Assembly (NCBI RefSeq): GCF_030014915.1
Contig: NZ_JAGIXS010000001.1
Span: 434,001-498,000, forward strand
Direction: 5' to 3'
Length of the DNA: 64,000 nt
Origin: Pelomonas sp. V22
Lineage (GTDB): Bacteria; Pseudomonadota; Gammaproteobacteria; Burkholderiales; Burkholderiaceae_C
Under the pieces are notes generated by a model that worked only from the letters and a program-made list of their open reading frames with translations, was not told the DNA's origin and did no database searches. This document shows, in pieces, positions 1-10,449 of the stretch; position 1 is the stretch's first letter; every line of letters begins with the position of its first letter. Both the position numbers and the translations under genes were made by a program.

Positions 1-541
1 CGAGGTCCACCGTGCCTTCATCGATCTCTTCGAGCAGCAGGCGCGCGATGGGTGCCAGGCGCGCTTCGGTGTACCGCATTGCGGCGGCGCCGTCGCCATC
101 GCGGCTGCCGAAGTTGCCGTGGCCGTCGATCAGCGGATAGCGCTGGCTGAAGTCCTGGGCCATGCGCACCAGGGCGTCGTAGACCGACTGGTCGCCATGC
201 GGATGGAAGCGGCCCAGCACATCACCGACCACGCGGGCGCCCTTCACCGGCTTGGCGCCGGTGTTGCCCGAATAGCTCAGGCCCATGCGCTCCATCGAGT
301 ACAGGATGCGGCGTTGCACCGGCTTCTGGCCATCGCAGACATCCGGCAGGGCGCGGCCCTTGACGACGGACAGCGCGTATTCGAGATAGGCCTGGCGCGC
401 GTAGTCGGCCAGCGTCAGGCTGGTGCCGTCATCCTCGGCCGGCGGTTCCGGAGGCGGCGGCGGCGCGGGCGGGGATGGTGGCGAGGGCGGCTGCTCCGCG
501 TCGAAATCGAAGGAAAGGTTCTGCTCGTTGTTCTCGGTCAT
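1..541 (-). CDS. parC: DNA topoisomerase IV subunit A (N-terminal part, runs off the left edge)
   Basis: ParC is the DNA-cleaving subunit of topoisomerase IV, which decatenates daughter chromosomes together with ParE. Only the first 180 residues lie in the window. The start ATG (539-541) overlaps the TGA of the upstream transglycosylase gene as ATGA. After a Pro-rich stretch at about residues 19-35, the type IIA topoisomerase core follows: [24 protein letters not shown] from about 44 (shown in parts LADYARQAY and [14 protein letters not shown]), HPHGD at 113-117 and the [10 protein letters not shown] block whose Tyr157 is the expected DNA-linking tyrosine. ParC rather than GyrA is chosen because parE lies in the same operon and a separate, complete gyrA is present at 42485. 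The quinolone-region Ser of E. coli ParC (Ser80) aligns with Gln118 here. Confidence 0.95.
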   Translation of the reverse strand, partial: MTENNEQNLSFDFDAEQPPSPPSPPAPPPPPEPPAEDDGTSLTLADYARQAYLEYALSVVKGRALPDVCDGQKPVQRRILYSMERMGLSYSGNTGAKPVKGARVVGDVLGRFHPHGDQSVYDALVRMAQDFSQRYPLIDGHGNFGSRDGDGAAAMRYTEARLAPIARLLLEEIDEGTVDL

Positions 542-1185
542 CGGGGACTGCCGTGGATTTGCAGGCTCTGGGCCGTGGCGGGCAGGCTGCGTTGCAGCAG
601 CGCCCAGTACAGCTCCAGCACCAGGTGGACATGGGCCTGGGTCTCGGCGATGTCGGGCATGCGGCCGCCGTTGCGGCGCACCGTGCCTTCGCCGGCGTTC
701 CAGGCCGCCAGGGCCGCATCGATGCGGCCGAATTTCTTGATGAGGGCGGCGAGCATCTGCGCGCCGGTGTCGATGTTGCGGCGCGGTTCCAGCAGGCGCT
801 GCTGCTGGCCGGCCGGGGCCATGATCTGCATGAGCCCGACGGCACCGCGCGGCGACACGGCATCGCGCTTGAAACCGGACTCGACGGTGATCACCGCCTT
901 CAGCAACTCCATATCGACGCCATGCCGGCTCGCTGCCTCGCGCAGCCAGGGCTGTACGGCCTTGACCTCGGGCGCGATCTCGAGCCAGGTCAGCAGCTCA
1001 TGGCTGCCATCGAGCTTGCCCGGCACGCGGCCGATCTCGCTGCGGCCCATGACCAGGCTGTAGCGGCCATCGAGCTGGGTCGAAGCGAGATGGGCCACGC
1101 CGCCCGCATCGACATAGCCCCACAGCTGGGCCTGGGCCGAGCGGGCAAACAGGCTCAGTGCAAGCAAGAGAAAAACGCGAATCAA
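538..1185 (-). CDS. Lytic transglycosylase, SLT domain, exported
   Basis: This 215-aa protein is predicted to cleave peptidoglycan glycan strands in the periplasm. Residues 1-20 form a signal peptide ([20 protein letters not shown]). A C-terminal SLT (Slt70-like) domain spans about 70-195: AVITVESGF carries the catalytic Glu102, followed by [12 protein letters not shown] and [13 protein letters not shown], all family hallmarks. The start codon is TTG; it overlaps the TGA of the acetyltransferase gene (TTGA), and its own stop overlaps the parC ATG. It is therefore translated as part of the parE-parC operon. Which class of transglycosylase it belongs to, and its substrate preference, cannot be told from sequence alone. 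Confidence 0.9.
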   Translation of the reverse strand: MIRVFLLLALSLFARSAQAQLWGYVDAGGVAHLASTQLDGRYSLVMGRSEIGRVPGKLDGSHELLTWLEIAPEVKAVQPWLREAASRHGVDMELLKAVITVESGFKRDAVSPRGAVGLMQIMAPAGQQQRLLEPRRNIDTGAQMLAALIKKFGRIDAALAAWNAGEGTVRRNGGRMPDIAETQAHVHLVLELYWALLQRSLPATAQSLQIHGSPR

Positions 1186-1700
1186 GCGCCCTCCTCGCCC
1201 AGTGCCACGCGGGCCTGGTATTCGCGGTCCAGCATCGACATCACGATCAGGCTGTCGTAACCATCGGCGCCCAGCACCTTGACGCTTTCGCGCAAGCGGC
1301 CTTCCTCGACAAAGCCTTCATCGCGGTACAGCTCTTGCGCGCGCACATTGAGCCCCTTCACGTCGAGCCAGAAGCGGTGCGCCTGCAACTGCGTGAAAGC
1401 CAGCTTCTTCAGCTGCCGCAAGCAGGCCCGGCCTATGCCCTGGCCCTTGGGGCCCAGCACGATGCGCTTGAGCTCCACCGAGCGGTTGGGATTGCGGCAA
1501 CCTTGAAGGATCACGAAGCCGGCGCGCTCGGCGCCATCACCCACCTCAACAATGAAGTGACGCGAGTCCGGGAAGCGGATGGCGCCCTCGTGCTGCGTGC
1601 GCTCCCACGGCGTGATGAAGGGCAGGTTCGAGCCATCCTGCTCGACCGAGACCACATAGTCCAGGTCGGACAGCATCGTGGGCCGCAGGTGGACTCTCAC
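1182..1700 (-). CDS. GNAT-family N-acetyltransferase
   Basis: A 172-aa acetyl-CoA-dependent acyltransferase of the GNAT fold. The acetyl-CoA pyrophosphate loop (motif A) is visible as LGPKGQGIGRACLRQL after a beta strand SVELKRIVL, and the C-terminal motif B region has NVRAQELYRDEGFVEEGRLRE, as in RimJ/RimL-like enzymes that modify N-terminal or side-chain amines. The start is GTG, overlapping the TGA of the deacetylase gene upstream (GTGA). The substrate is unknown. Its immediate neighbour is an acetylpolyamine deacetylase, so a polyamine or protein-amine substrate is a reasonable guess but only inference. Confidence 0.85.
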   Translation of the reverse strand: MRVHLRPTMLSDLDYVVSVEQDGSNLPFITPWERTQHEGAIRFPDSRHFIVEVGDGAERAGFVILQGCRNPNRSVELKRIVLGPKGQGIGRACLRQLKKLAFTQLQAHRFWLDVKGLNVRAQELYRDEGFVEEGRLRESVKVLGADGYDSLIVMSMLDREYQARVALGEEGA

Positions 1701-2737
1701 CCTTGGCCCTCCTCAAAGCCGCGCAGCACGGCCACCACGTTGTGGCCGATCGCCTCGGTGGCGTAGCCGCCCTCCTGCAGGAACAGCGTCTTCGTCGCAC
1801 CGAACGCGGCGATGCGCCGGCCCAGCTGCGCGAACTCGGGCCGGTCGAGCTTGAAGTGCGAGATCGGGTCCTCGACATAGGTATCCACGCCCAGCGACAC
1901 GATCAGCAGCTCGGGCGCGAAGCCCGCCACCTGCGCCAGCGCGCCTTCCAGCGCGGCGAACCAGGCCTCGTTGCTCGCACCGGCCGACAGCGGGTAGTTC
2001 GCATTGAAGCCCAGGCCCGCGCCGGCGCCGCGCTCATCGGCATGGCCGAGGAAGAACGGGAACTCGGTACTCGGGTCGCCGTGGACACTGGCATAGAACA
2101 CGTCGCTGCGCTCGTAGAAGATCGCCTGCGTGCCGTTGCCGTGGTGGTAGTCCACGTCGAGGATGGCCACGCGCGCCATGCCGCGGTCGCGCGCCGCCTG
2201 GGCGGCCACTGCCGCGTTGTTGATGAAGCAGTAGCCGCCGAAGAAATCGGCGCCGGCATGGTGGCCGGGCGGGCGCGTCAACACATAGGCCGAGCCCTCA
2301 TCTCCGAGCGCCAGGTCGAGGCCGGTGAGCGCGGCCTGCGCGCCCCAGTACGAGGCCTCCCAGCTACCAGCGGTCAGCGGCGTGCCGCTGTCCATCGAGT
2401 ACAGGCCCATGCGGGCGGCGAAGCTGGCAGGCTCCACGTCCGAGCGCAGGCTGCGCACCGGCCAGACGGCCGGGAAGGCGTCGCCCTCGCCGCCCAGAGA
2501 GCGCCATTCGGCATGCGCACCTTGCACGAAGCGCAGATAGGCAGGCGCATGCACGCGCTCCAGCGGCGCGATGCCGTGGTCAAAGGGGCTCAGGATCTCG
2601 CCGAGCTGCGCGGCCTGCACCGCCTGCAGCACATAGTCCGCCCGCGCCGGCACCTCGAAGGCGGGCACCAGCCGGCCTCGGAAGAACTCGTGCGTGGCGG
2701 CGTGCGCAGCATGCCGCTGGTTGTAGACCGTGCGCAT
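1697..2737 (-). CDS. Acetylpolyamine amidohydrolase / class II histone deacetylase-like enzyme
   Basis: A 346-aa zinc amidohydrolase of the arginase/deacetylase fold that removes acetyl groups from amines, most likely N-acetylpolyamines. The motif RPPGHHAGADFFGGYCFINN places the catalytic His pair at 159-160, and ILDVDYHHGNGTQ gives the zinc ligands Asp196 and His198; a later GVDTYVEDP supplies the third Asp, and QEGGYATEAIG the catalytic Tyr. Residue numbers nearly match those known for Mycoplana ramosa acetylpolyamine amidohydrolase, and MDSGTPLTAGSWEAS resembles that enzyme's active-site insertion. The ATG lies 2 bp after the parE stop, and the TGA overlaps the start of the acetyltransferase gene. 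The polyamine assignment is inferred from family resemblance. Confidence 0.85.
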   Translation of the reverse strand: MRTVYNQRHAAHAATHEFFRGRLVPAFEVPARADYVLQAVQAAQLGEILSPFDHGIAPLERVHAPAYLRFVQGAHAEWRSLGGEGDAFPAVWPVRSLRSDVEPASFAARMGLYSMDSGTPLTAGSWEASYWGAQAALTGLDLALGDEGSAYVLTRPPGHHAGADFFGGYCFINNAAVAAQAARDRGMARVAILDVDYHHGNGTQAIFYERSDVFYASVHGDPSTEFPFFLGHADERGAGAGLGFNANYPLSAGASNEAWFAALEGALAQVAGFAPELLIVSLGVDTYVEDPISHFKLDRPEFAQLGRRIAAFGATKTLFLQEGGYATEAIGHNVVAVLRGFEEGQG

Positions 2738-2739
2738 GC

Positions 2740-6225
<3,486 letters not shown>

Positions 6226-6243
6226 TCTGGCTACATTGGCCCG

Positions 6244-7467
6244 ATGCAAGCCGCCGCCCCCACCCCCGCCGCCAAACTCTCGATGACCCAGGTGCTGCTG
6301 TGCGGCGCCATGATCGTCACGCTCTCGATGGGCATACGCCACGGCTTCGGCCTGTGGCTGCAGCCGATCACGCTGGAGCGGGGCTGGACCCGCGAGACCT
6401 TCGCCTTCGCCCTGGCCATCCAGAACATCGCCTGGGGCGCCGCCGGTCCCTTCGCCGGCATGCTGGCGGACCGCTTCGGTGCCTTCAAGGTGCTGATGGT
6501 CGGCGGCCTGCTGTACGCGCTGGGCCTGGTGCTGATGGCGCTGTCCACCTCGGGCCTCGCGTTCACCGGCAGTGCCGGCCTCCTGATCGGCATGGCCCAA
6601 TCGGGCACGACCTATGCCGTGATCTACGGCGTGATCGGCCGCAATGTCTCGGCCGAGAAGCGCAGCTGGGCCATGGGCGTGGCGGCGGCCGCCGGCTCCT
6701 TCGGCCAGTTCCTGATGGTGCCGGTGGAGAACTGGCTGATCGCCGGCACCGGCTGGCAGAACGCCCTCTTCTATCTGGCTCTGGCGGCCCTCCTGATACT
6801 GCCGCTGGCCTTCGGCCTGCGTGAGCCCAAGGCCGCCGGTCCGGTGGGCCATCAGCAAAGCATCGGCCAGGCGCTGCGCGAGGCCTTCGGCTACCGCAGC
6901 TTCCAGCTCCTGATGGCCGGCTACTTCGTCTGCGGCTTCCAGGTCGTCTTCATCGGCGTGCACATGCCCAGCTACCTGAAGGACCATGGCCTCTCGCCCC
7001 AGGTCGCCACCTATGCGCTGGCGCTGATCGGCCTGTTCAATGTGTTCGGCACTTACGCGGCCGGCTCGCTGGGCCAGCGCTTCCCCAAGCGCTACCTGCT
7101 CAGCGGCATCTATGCGGCGCGCTCGGTGGTCATCGTGATCTTCCTGCTGGCGCCGCTGACGCCGATGAGCGTCTACATCTTCTCTGCCTTGATGGGCGTG
7201 CTGTGGCTCTCGACCGTGCCGCCGACCAATGCGGTGGTGGCGCAGATCTTCGGCATCCAGCACATGTCCATGCTCGGCGGCTTCGTGTTCTTCAGCCACC
7301 AGATCGGCAGCTTCCTGGGCGTCTGGCTGGGTGGCAAGCTTTACGACCTCTCGGGCAGCTACGACATCGTCTGGTACCTGGCCGTGGGCTTTGGCGTGGT
7401 GGCCGCGCTGATCAATCTGCCGGTGCGCGAGACGGCCATCGTCAGGCCCCAGGTGGCCGCCGCATGA
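6244..7467 (+). CDS. MFS transporter
   Basis: A 407-aa inner-membrane transporter of the major facilitator superfamily with about twelve hydrophobic segments in two halves. The inter-helix loop signature after TM2 is seen as GMLADRFGAFKVLMVGG (canonical GxLaDrxGrkxxl). The start VTLSMGIRHGFGLWLQP and the FGTYAAGSLGQRFPKRYLL segment are typical of the oxalate/formate or monocarboxylate-like subgroup, so an organic anion is a plausible substrate, but this is inference. Its TGA overlaps the ATG of a 40-aa membrane microprotein gene (ATGA), which suggests coupled synthesis of the two. Confidence 0.88.
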   Translation: MQAAAPTPAAKLSMTQVLLCGAMIVTLSMGIRHGFGLWLQPITLERGWTRETFAFALAIQNIAWGAAGPFAGMLADRFGAFKVLMVGGLLYALGLVLMALSTSGLAFTGSAGLLIGMAQSGTTYAVIYGVIGRNVSAEKRSWAMGVAAAAGSFGQFLMVPVENWLIAGTGWQNALFYLALAALLILPLAFGLREPKAAGPVGHQQSIGQALREAFGYRSFQLLMAGYFVCGFQVVFIGVHMPSYLKDHGLSPQVATYALALIGLFNVFGTYAAGSLGQRFPKRYLLSGIYAARSVVIVIFLLAPLTPMSVYIFSALMGVLWLSTVPPTNAVVAQIFGIQHMSMLGGFVFFSHQIGSFLGVWLGGKLYDLSGSYDIVWYLAVGFGVVAALINLPVRETAIVRPQVAAA

Positions 7468-7586
7468 TGTTCAAACGCTGGCTGCTGTGGATCGCCGGCG
7501 CCGGCGTGCTGGGCCTGATTTTCATGGCCTATGCCCAGCCCTCGCTGGTGCAGCACCTGGCTGATCAGCTCTGGGCCTGTTTCTGA
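7464..7586 (+). CDS. 40-aa single-span membrane microprotein
   Basis: A short open frame of 40 codons wedged exactly between the MFS transporter and the methyltransferase. Its ATG overlaps the transporter's TGA (ATGA at 7464-7467), and its TGA overlaps the next ATG (TGATG at 7584-7588). The peptide begins MMFKRWLLWIAGAGVLGLIF and continues MAYAQPSLVQHLADQLWACF: a positively charged start, one hydrophobic helix at about residues 6-23, then a short amphipathic tail ending in Cys-Phe. The double overlap and clean membrane topology argue that it is real. Function unknown; partner of the transporter is a guess from position. Confidence 0.7.
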   Translation: MMFKRWLLWIAGAGVLGLIFMAYAQPSLVQHLADQLWACF

Positions 7587-8131
7587 TGAGCGAGGTCTCT
7601 CCCTGGCTGCGCCGCTGGCCCCAGGCGCTACGTCCCGGCGCCACGGCGCTGGATCTCGCGTGCGGCTCGGGGCGCCACCTGCGCCACCTGGCATCGCTGG
7701 GATTGAAAGTCGCCGGCGTGGACCGCGATGCCGCCGCCATCGCCCCGCTGCGAGGGCTGGCCGAGATCATCGAGGCCGACATCGAAAGCGGCACCTGGCC
7801 ATTGGCGGGCCGGCAGTTCGACCTGGTGCTGGTCTGCAACTACCTGTGGCGGCCGCTGCTGCCGAACATCGTCGAGGCGGTCGCGCCAGGTGGCTGGCTG
7901 ATCTACGAAACCTTCGCAGACGGCCAGCAGACCGTCGGCCGCCCGGCACGGCCCGAGTTCCTGCTGCAGCCGGGCGAACTGCTGCAGGCCTGCGCGGGGC
8001 TGCAGATCGTCGGCTATGAGAATGGCTGGACGGAGGAGGAGGCCGGGGTCAACGGCCGCTTCGTCCAGCGCGTTGCCGCCGTTCGGCTCGCCGCAGGCGG
8101 GCCGGCCCATCCCAGGCACGCCTTGCCCTGA
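7586..8131 (+). CDS. Class I SAM-dependent methyltransferase
   Basis: A 181-aa Rossmann-fold methyltransferase. Motif I, which binds S-adenosylmethionine, is LDLACGSGRHLRHLASLG, followed by the acidic strand-2 end VAGVDRD and motif IV-like FDLVLVCNYLWRPLLP. It resembles small TehB-like or tellurite-resistance-type methyltransferases, but the substrate is unknown. The start ATG overlaps the TGA of the microprotein gene, so the three genes from 6244 probably form one transcription unit. The NYLWRPL motif after the catalytic strand is not a Dam- or RNA-type NPPY motif, so a small-molecule substrate is more likely. Confidence 0.85.
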   Translation: MSEVSPWLRRWPQALRPGATALDLACGSGRHLRHLASLGLKVAGVDRDAAAIAPLRGLAEIIEADIESGTWPLAGRQFDLVLVCNYLWRPLLPNIVEAVAPGGWLIYETFADGQQTVGRPARPEFLLQPGELLQACAGLQIVGYENGWTEEEAGVNGRFVQRVAAVRLAAGGPAHPRHALP

Positions 8132-8189
8132 GAGATCGCCCCGGCGGCTTCAGTAGAATCCGCCCAAATTGACCTAGGAACCCTCCCCC

Positions 8190-9071
8190 ATGGAACCGAT
8201 TGTTGGCAGCATCGTCGCGCTGATCACGCCGATGCACGAGGACGGCAGCATTGACGAGCCCGCGCTGCGTGCCCTGATCGACTGGCACATCGCCGAAGGC
8301 ACGGACTGCATCGGCGTCGTCGGCACCACCGGCGAATCGCCCACCGTCAGCATGGAGGAGAACCGCGAGGTGATCCGCATCGCCGTCGAGCATGCCAAGG
8401 GCCGCGTGCCCATCCTCGCGGGCACCGGCGCGAACAACACGGCCGAGGCCATCGAGCTCAGCCACTACGCCAAGCAGGTCGGCGCCGACGCCACGCTGTC
8501 AGTCGTGCCCTACTACAACAAGCCTTCGCAGGAAGGCATCTACCAGCACTACAAGGCCATCGCCGAGGCCGTCGACATCCCGATGATGTTGTACAACGTG
8601 CCCGGCCGCACCGTGGCCGATATGGCGCCCGAGACCACCCTGCGCTGCGCCTCGCTGCCCGGCGTGTTCGGCGTCAAGGAAGCGACCGGCAACATCGAGC
8701 GCGCCGCCTGGCTGATCAAGAACGCCCCGCAAGGCTTCTCGATCTACTCCGGCGACGACGGCACGGCCATCGCCCTGATGCTGCTCGGCGGCCATGGCAA
8801 TGTGAGCGTCACGGCCAACGTCGCCCCGCGGGCGATGAGCGAACTCTGCAAGGCGGCCCTCGCCGGCAATGTGCGCGAGGCCACCCGCATCCACTTCCAG
8901 TTGCTCTCGCTGCACAAGCAGCTGTTCTGCGAGCCGAGCCCGGCCCCGGCCAAGTGGGCGCTGTCGCGCCTGGGCCGCTGCGGCAAGGCGCTGCGCCTGC
9001 CGATCACCGAGCTGACGCCGGCCGGTCAGGCCAGCGTCGAGCAGGCGATGCGCGAGGCCGGGCTGCTCTGA
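8190..9071 (+). CDS. dapA: 4-hydroxy-tetrahydrodipicolinate synthase
   Basis: DapA condenses pyruvate with aspartate semialdehyde, the first committed step of lysine and meso-diaminopimelate synthesis. The 293-aa length is standard. The active site is intact: GTTGES (45-50) with Thr46/Thr47, Tyr135 in MLYNVPGRT and the Schiff-base Lys163 in GVKEATGN, with Arg140 in the PGR motif. The ATG follows an AGGAACC ribosome-binding sequence. It is followed by bamC, as in many proteobacteria (dapA-bamC pair). Confidence 0.97.
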   Translation: MEPIVGSIVALITPMHEDGSIDEPALRALIDWHIAEGTDCIGVVGTTGESPTVSMEENREVIRIAVEHAKGRVPILAGTGANNTAEAIELSHYAKQVGADATLSVVPYYNKPSQEGIYQHYKAIAEAVDIPMMLYNVPGRTVADMAPETTLRCASLPGVFGVKEATGNIERAAWLIKNAPQGFSIYSGDDGTAIALMLLGGHGNVSVTANVAPRAMSELCKAALAGNVREATRIHFQLLSLHKQLFCEPSPAPAKWALSRLGRCGKALRLPITELTPAGQASVEQAMREAGLL

Positions 9072-9141
9072 AGAGCGGCCCTCGATCTCTGCTCTAATCG
9101 CACCCTCATCCTGACCCGGCACTGCCGTGGAGATTTCAAGC

Positions 9142-10326
9142 GTGATCCGTTACCACCAAGTTTCCAAGCAGGCCCTGCGCCTTTCGACGCTGGCCCTGGC
9201 TGTTGTCGCCCTGAGTGCTTGCAGTGCCTTCTCCGGCCTTGTGTCCGGCGACAAGGTCGACTACCGCACCGGCGCCCGCCAGACCACCGGCCTCGACGTG
9301 CCGCCCGACCTGACCCAGCTGGCCCGCGACGCGCGCGGCCAGGTGGCCCCAGGCGCCAGCATCAGCGCCTCGGCCATGCAGCAGCAACAGCAGAGCGCGG
9401 CCACGGCCGTGCCGAGCAGCGACAAGGTGGCCCTGAGCCGCATCGGCGAGTTGAAGGTCGAACGCAACGGCAACGACCGCTGGCTGTTCAGCCCGCAGAC
9501 GCCCGAGCAGCTGTGGCCGCTGGTGCGCGGCTTCTGGCTGGACCAGGGCTTCGAGATCTCGCAGGAGCAGCCTGAGCTGGGCTTGCTCGAAACCAGCTGG
9601 AACGAGAACCGCGCCAAGCTGCCGCAGGACTTCCTGCGCAAGAGCCTCGGATGGCTGATCGACGGCATGTACTCCACCGGCGAGCGCGACAAATACCGCG
9701 TCCGCCTGGAGCGCGGCGCCAATGGCGGCACCGAGGTGCGCGTCACGCATCGCGGCATGCAGGAGGTCTACACCTCGAACTCCGAGAGCAAGAACACGGC
9801 CTGGCAGGCTCGTGCCAGCGACCCGTCGCTGGAAGCCGAGATGCTGTCGCGCCTGCTGCTGCGCCTCGGTGGCAAGGAAGAGCAGGCCAAGGCCGCTGCC
9901 GCCACCGTGACGGCCGCCGCCTCCGCCGCCGCGCCGGCCACGGCCGCCGATGCCCTGCTGCCCGGCGCCAGCCGCCGCGCCCTGAGCGATGTGCCCAATG
10001 AGTTGAAGGTGGCCGAAGGCTTCGAGCGCGCCTGGCGCCGTGTCGGCCAGTCGCTGGACCGCCATGGCTTCACCATTGAAGACCGTGACCGCAGCCAGGG
10101 CCTGTTCTTCCTGCGCTACGCCGACCCCAACATGGTCGGCAAGGAAGAGCCGGGCTTCTTCGCCAAGCTGTTCGGCGCCAAGGATTCCACCACCTCGCGC
10201 TACCGCGTCTCGGTCAAGTCCGAGGGCGAGAAGAGCACGGTCATGGTGCTGGACGACAAGGGCCAGCAGCAGACGAACGAAAACGCCAAGCGCATCCTCG
10301 GCCTGCTGATGGACGATCTGCGCTGA
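9142..10326 (+). CDS. bamC: Outer-membrane assembly lipoprotein BamC
   Basis: BamC (NlpB) is a lipoprotein of the BAM complex that folds outer-membrane beta-barrels. The signal peptide ends in a lipobox, VVALSACS, with the lipidated Cys about 27 residues after the chosen start. Two BamC-type helix-grip domains follow: one around WLFSPQTPEQLWPLVRGFW and a second around FERAWRRVGQSLDRHGF, joined by an Ala-rich linker (about residues 250-275). GTG at 9142 is preferred since a GGAG at 9129-9132 sits 9 nt ahead; an in-frame GTG at 9127 is the alternative. It lies directly downstream of dapA, as in E. coli. Confidence 0.9.
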   Translation: MIRYHQVSKQALRLSTLALAVVALSACSAFSGLVSGDKVDYRTGARQTTGLDVPPDLTQLARDARGQVAPGASISASAMQQQQQSAATAVPSSDKVALSRIGELKVERNGNDRWLFSPQTPEQLWPLVRGFWLDQGFEISQEQPELGLLETSWNENRAKLPQDFLRKSLGWLIDGMYSTGERDKYRVRLERGANGGTEVRVTHRGMQEVYTSNSESKNTAWQARASDPSLEAEMLSRLLLRLGGKEEQAKAAAATVTAAASAAAPATAADALLPGASRRALSDVPNELKVAEGFERAWRRVGQSLDRHGFTIEDRDRSQGLFFLRYADPNMVGKEEPGFFAKLFGAKDSTTSRYRVSVKSEGEKSTVMVLDDKGQQQTNENAKRILGLLMDDLR

Positions 10327-10352
10327 GTTCCGGACAGCGTTCTCGGTGAATG

Positions 10353-10386
10353 ACGGCGGCCCGGTATTGCACCGCGCCGCCGTTTT
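10353..10386 (+). terminator. Rho-independent terminator after bamC
   Basis: An 8-bp stem, ACGGCGGC at 10353-10360 with GCCGCCGT at 10376-10383, closes a 15-nt loop and runs into TTTT. It sits 27 bp after the bamC stop and would end the dapA-bamC transcript. The T-tract is short. Confidence 0.6.
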
Positions 10387-10449
10387 CCATTCAGCGCCAG
10401 TGCAGGCCATCGCGCCGTATCCATTTCGCTAAGGGGGAACTACAAAGTC

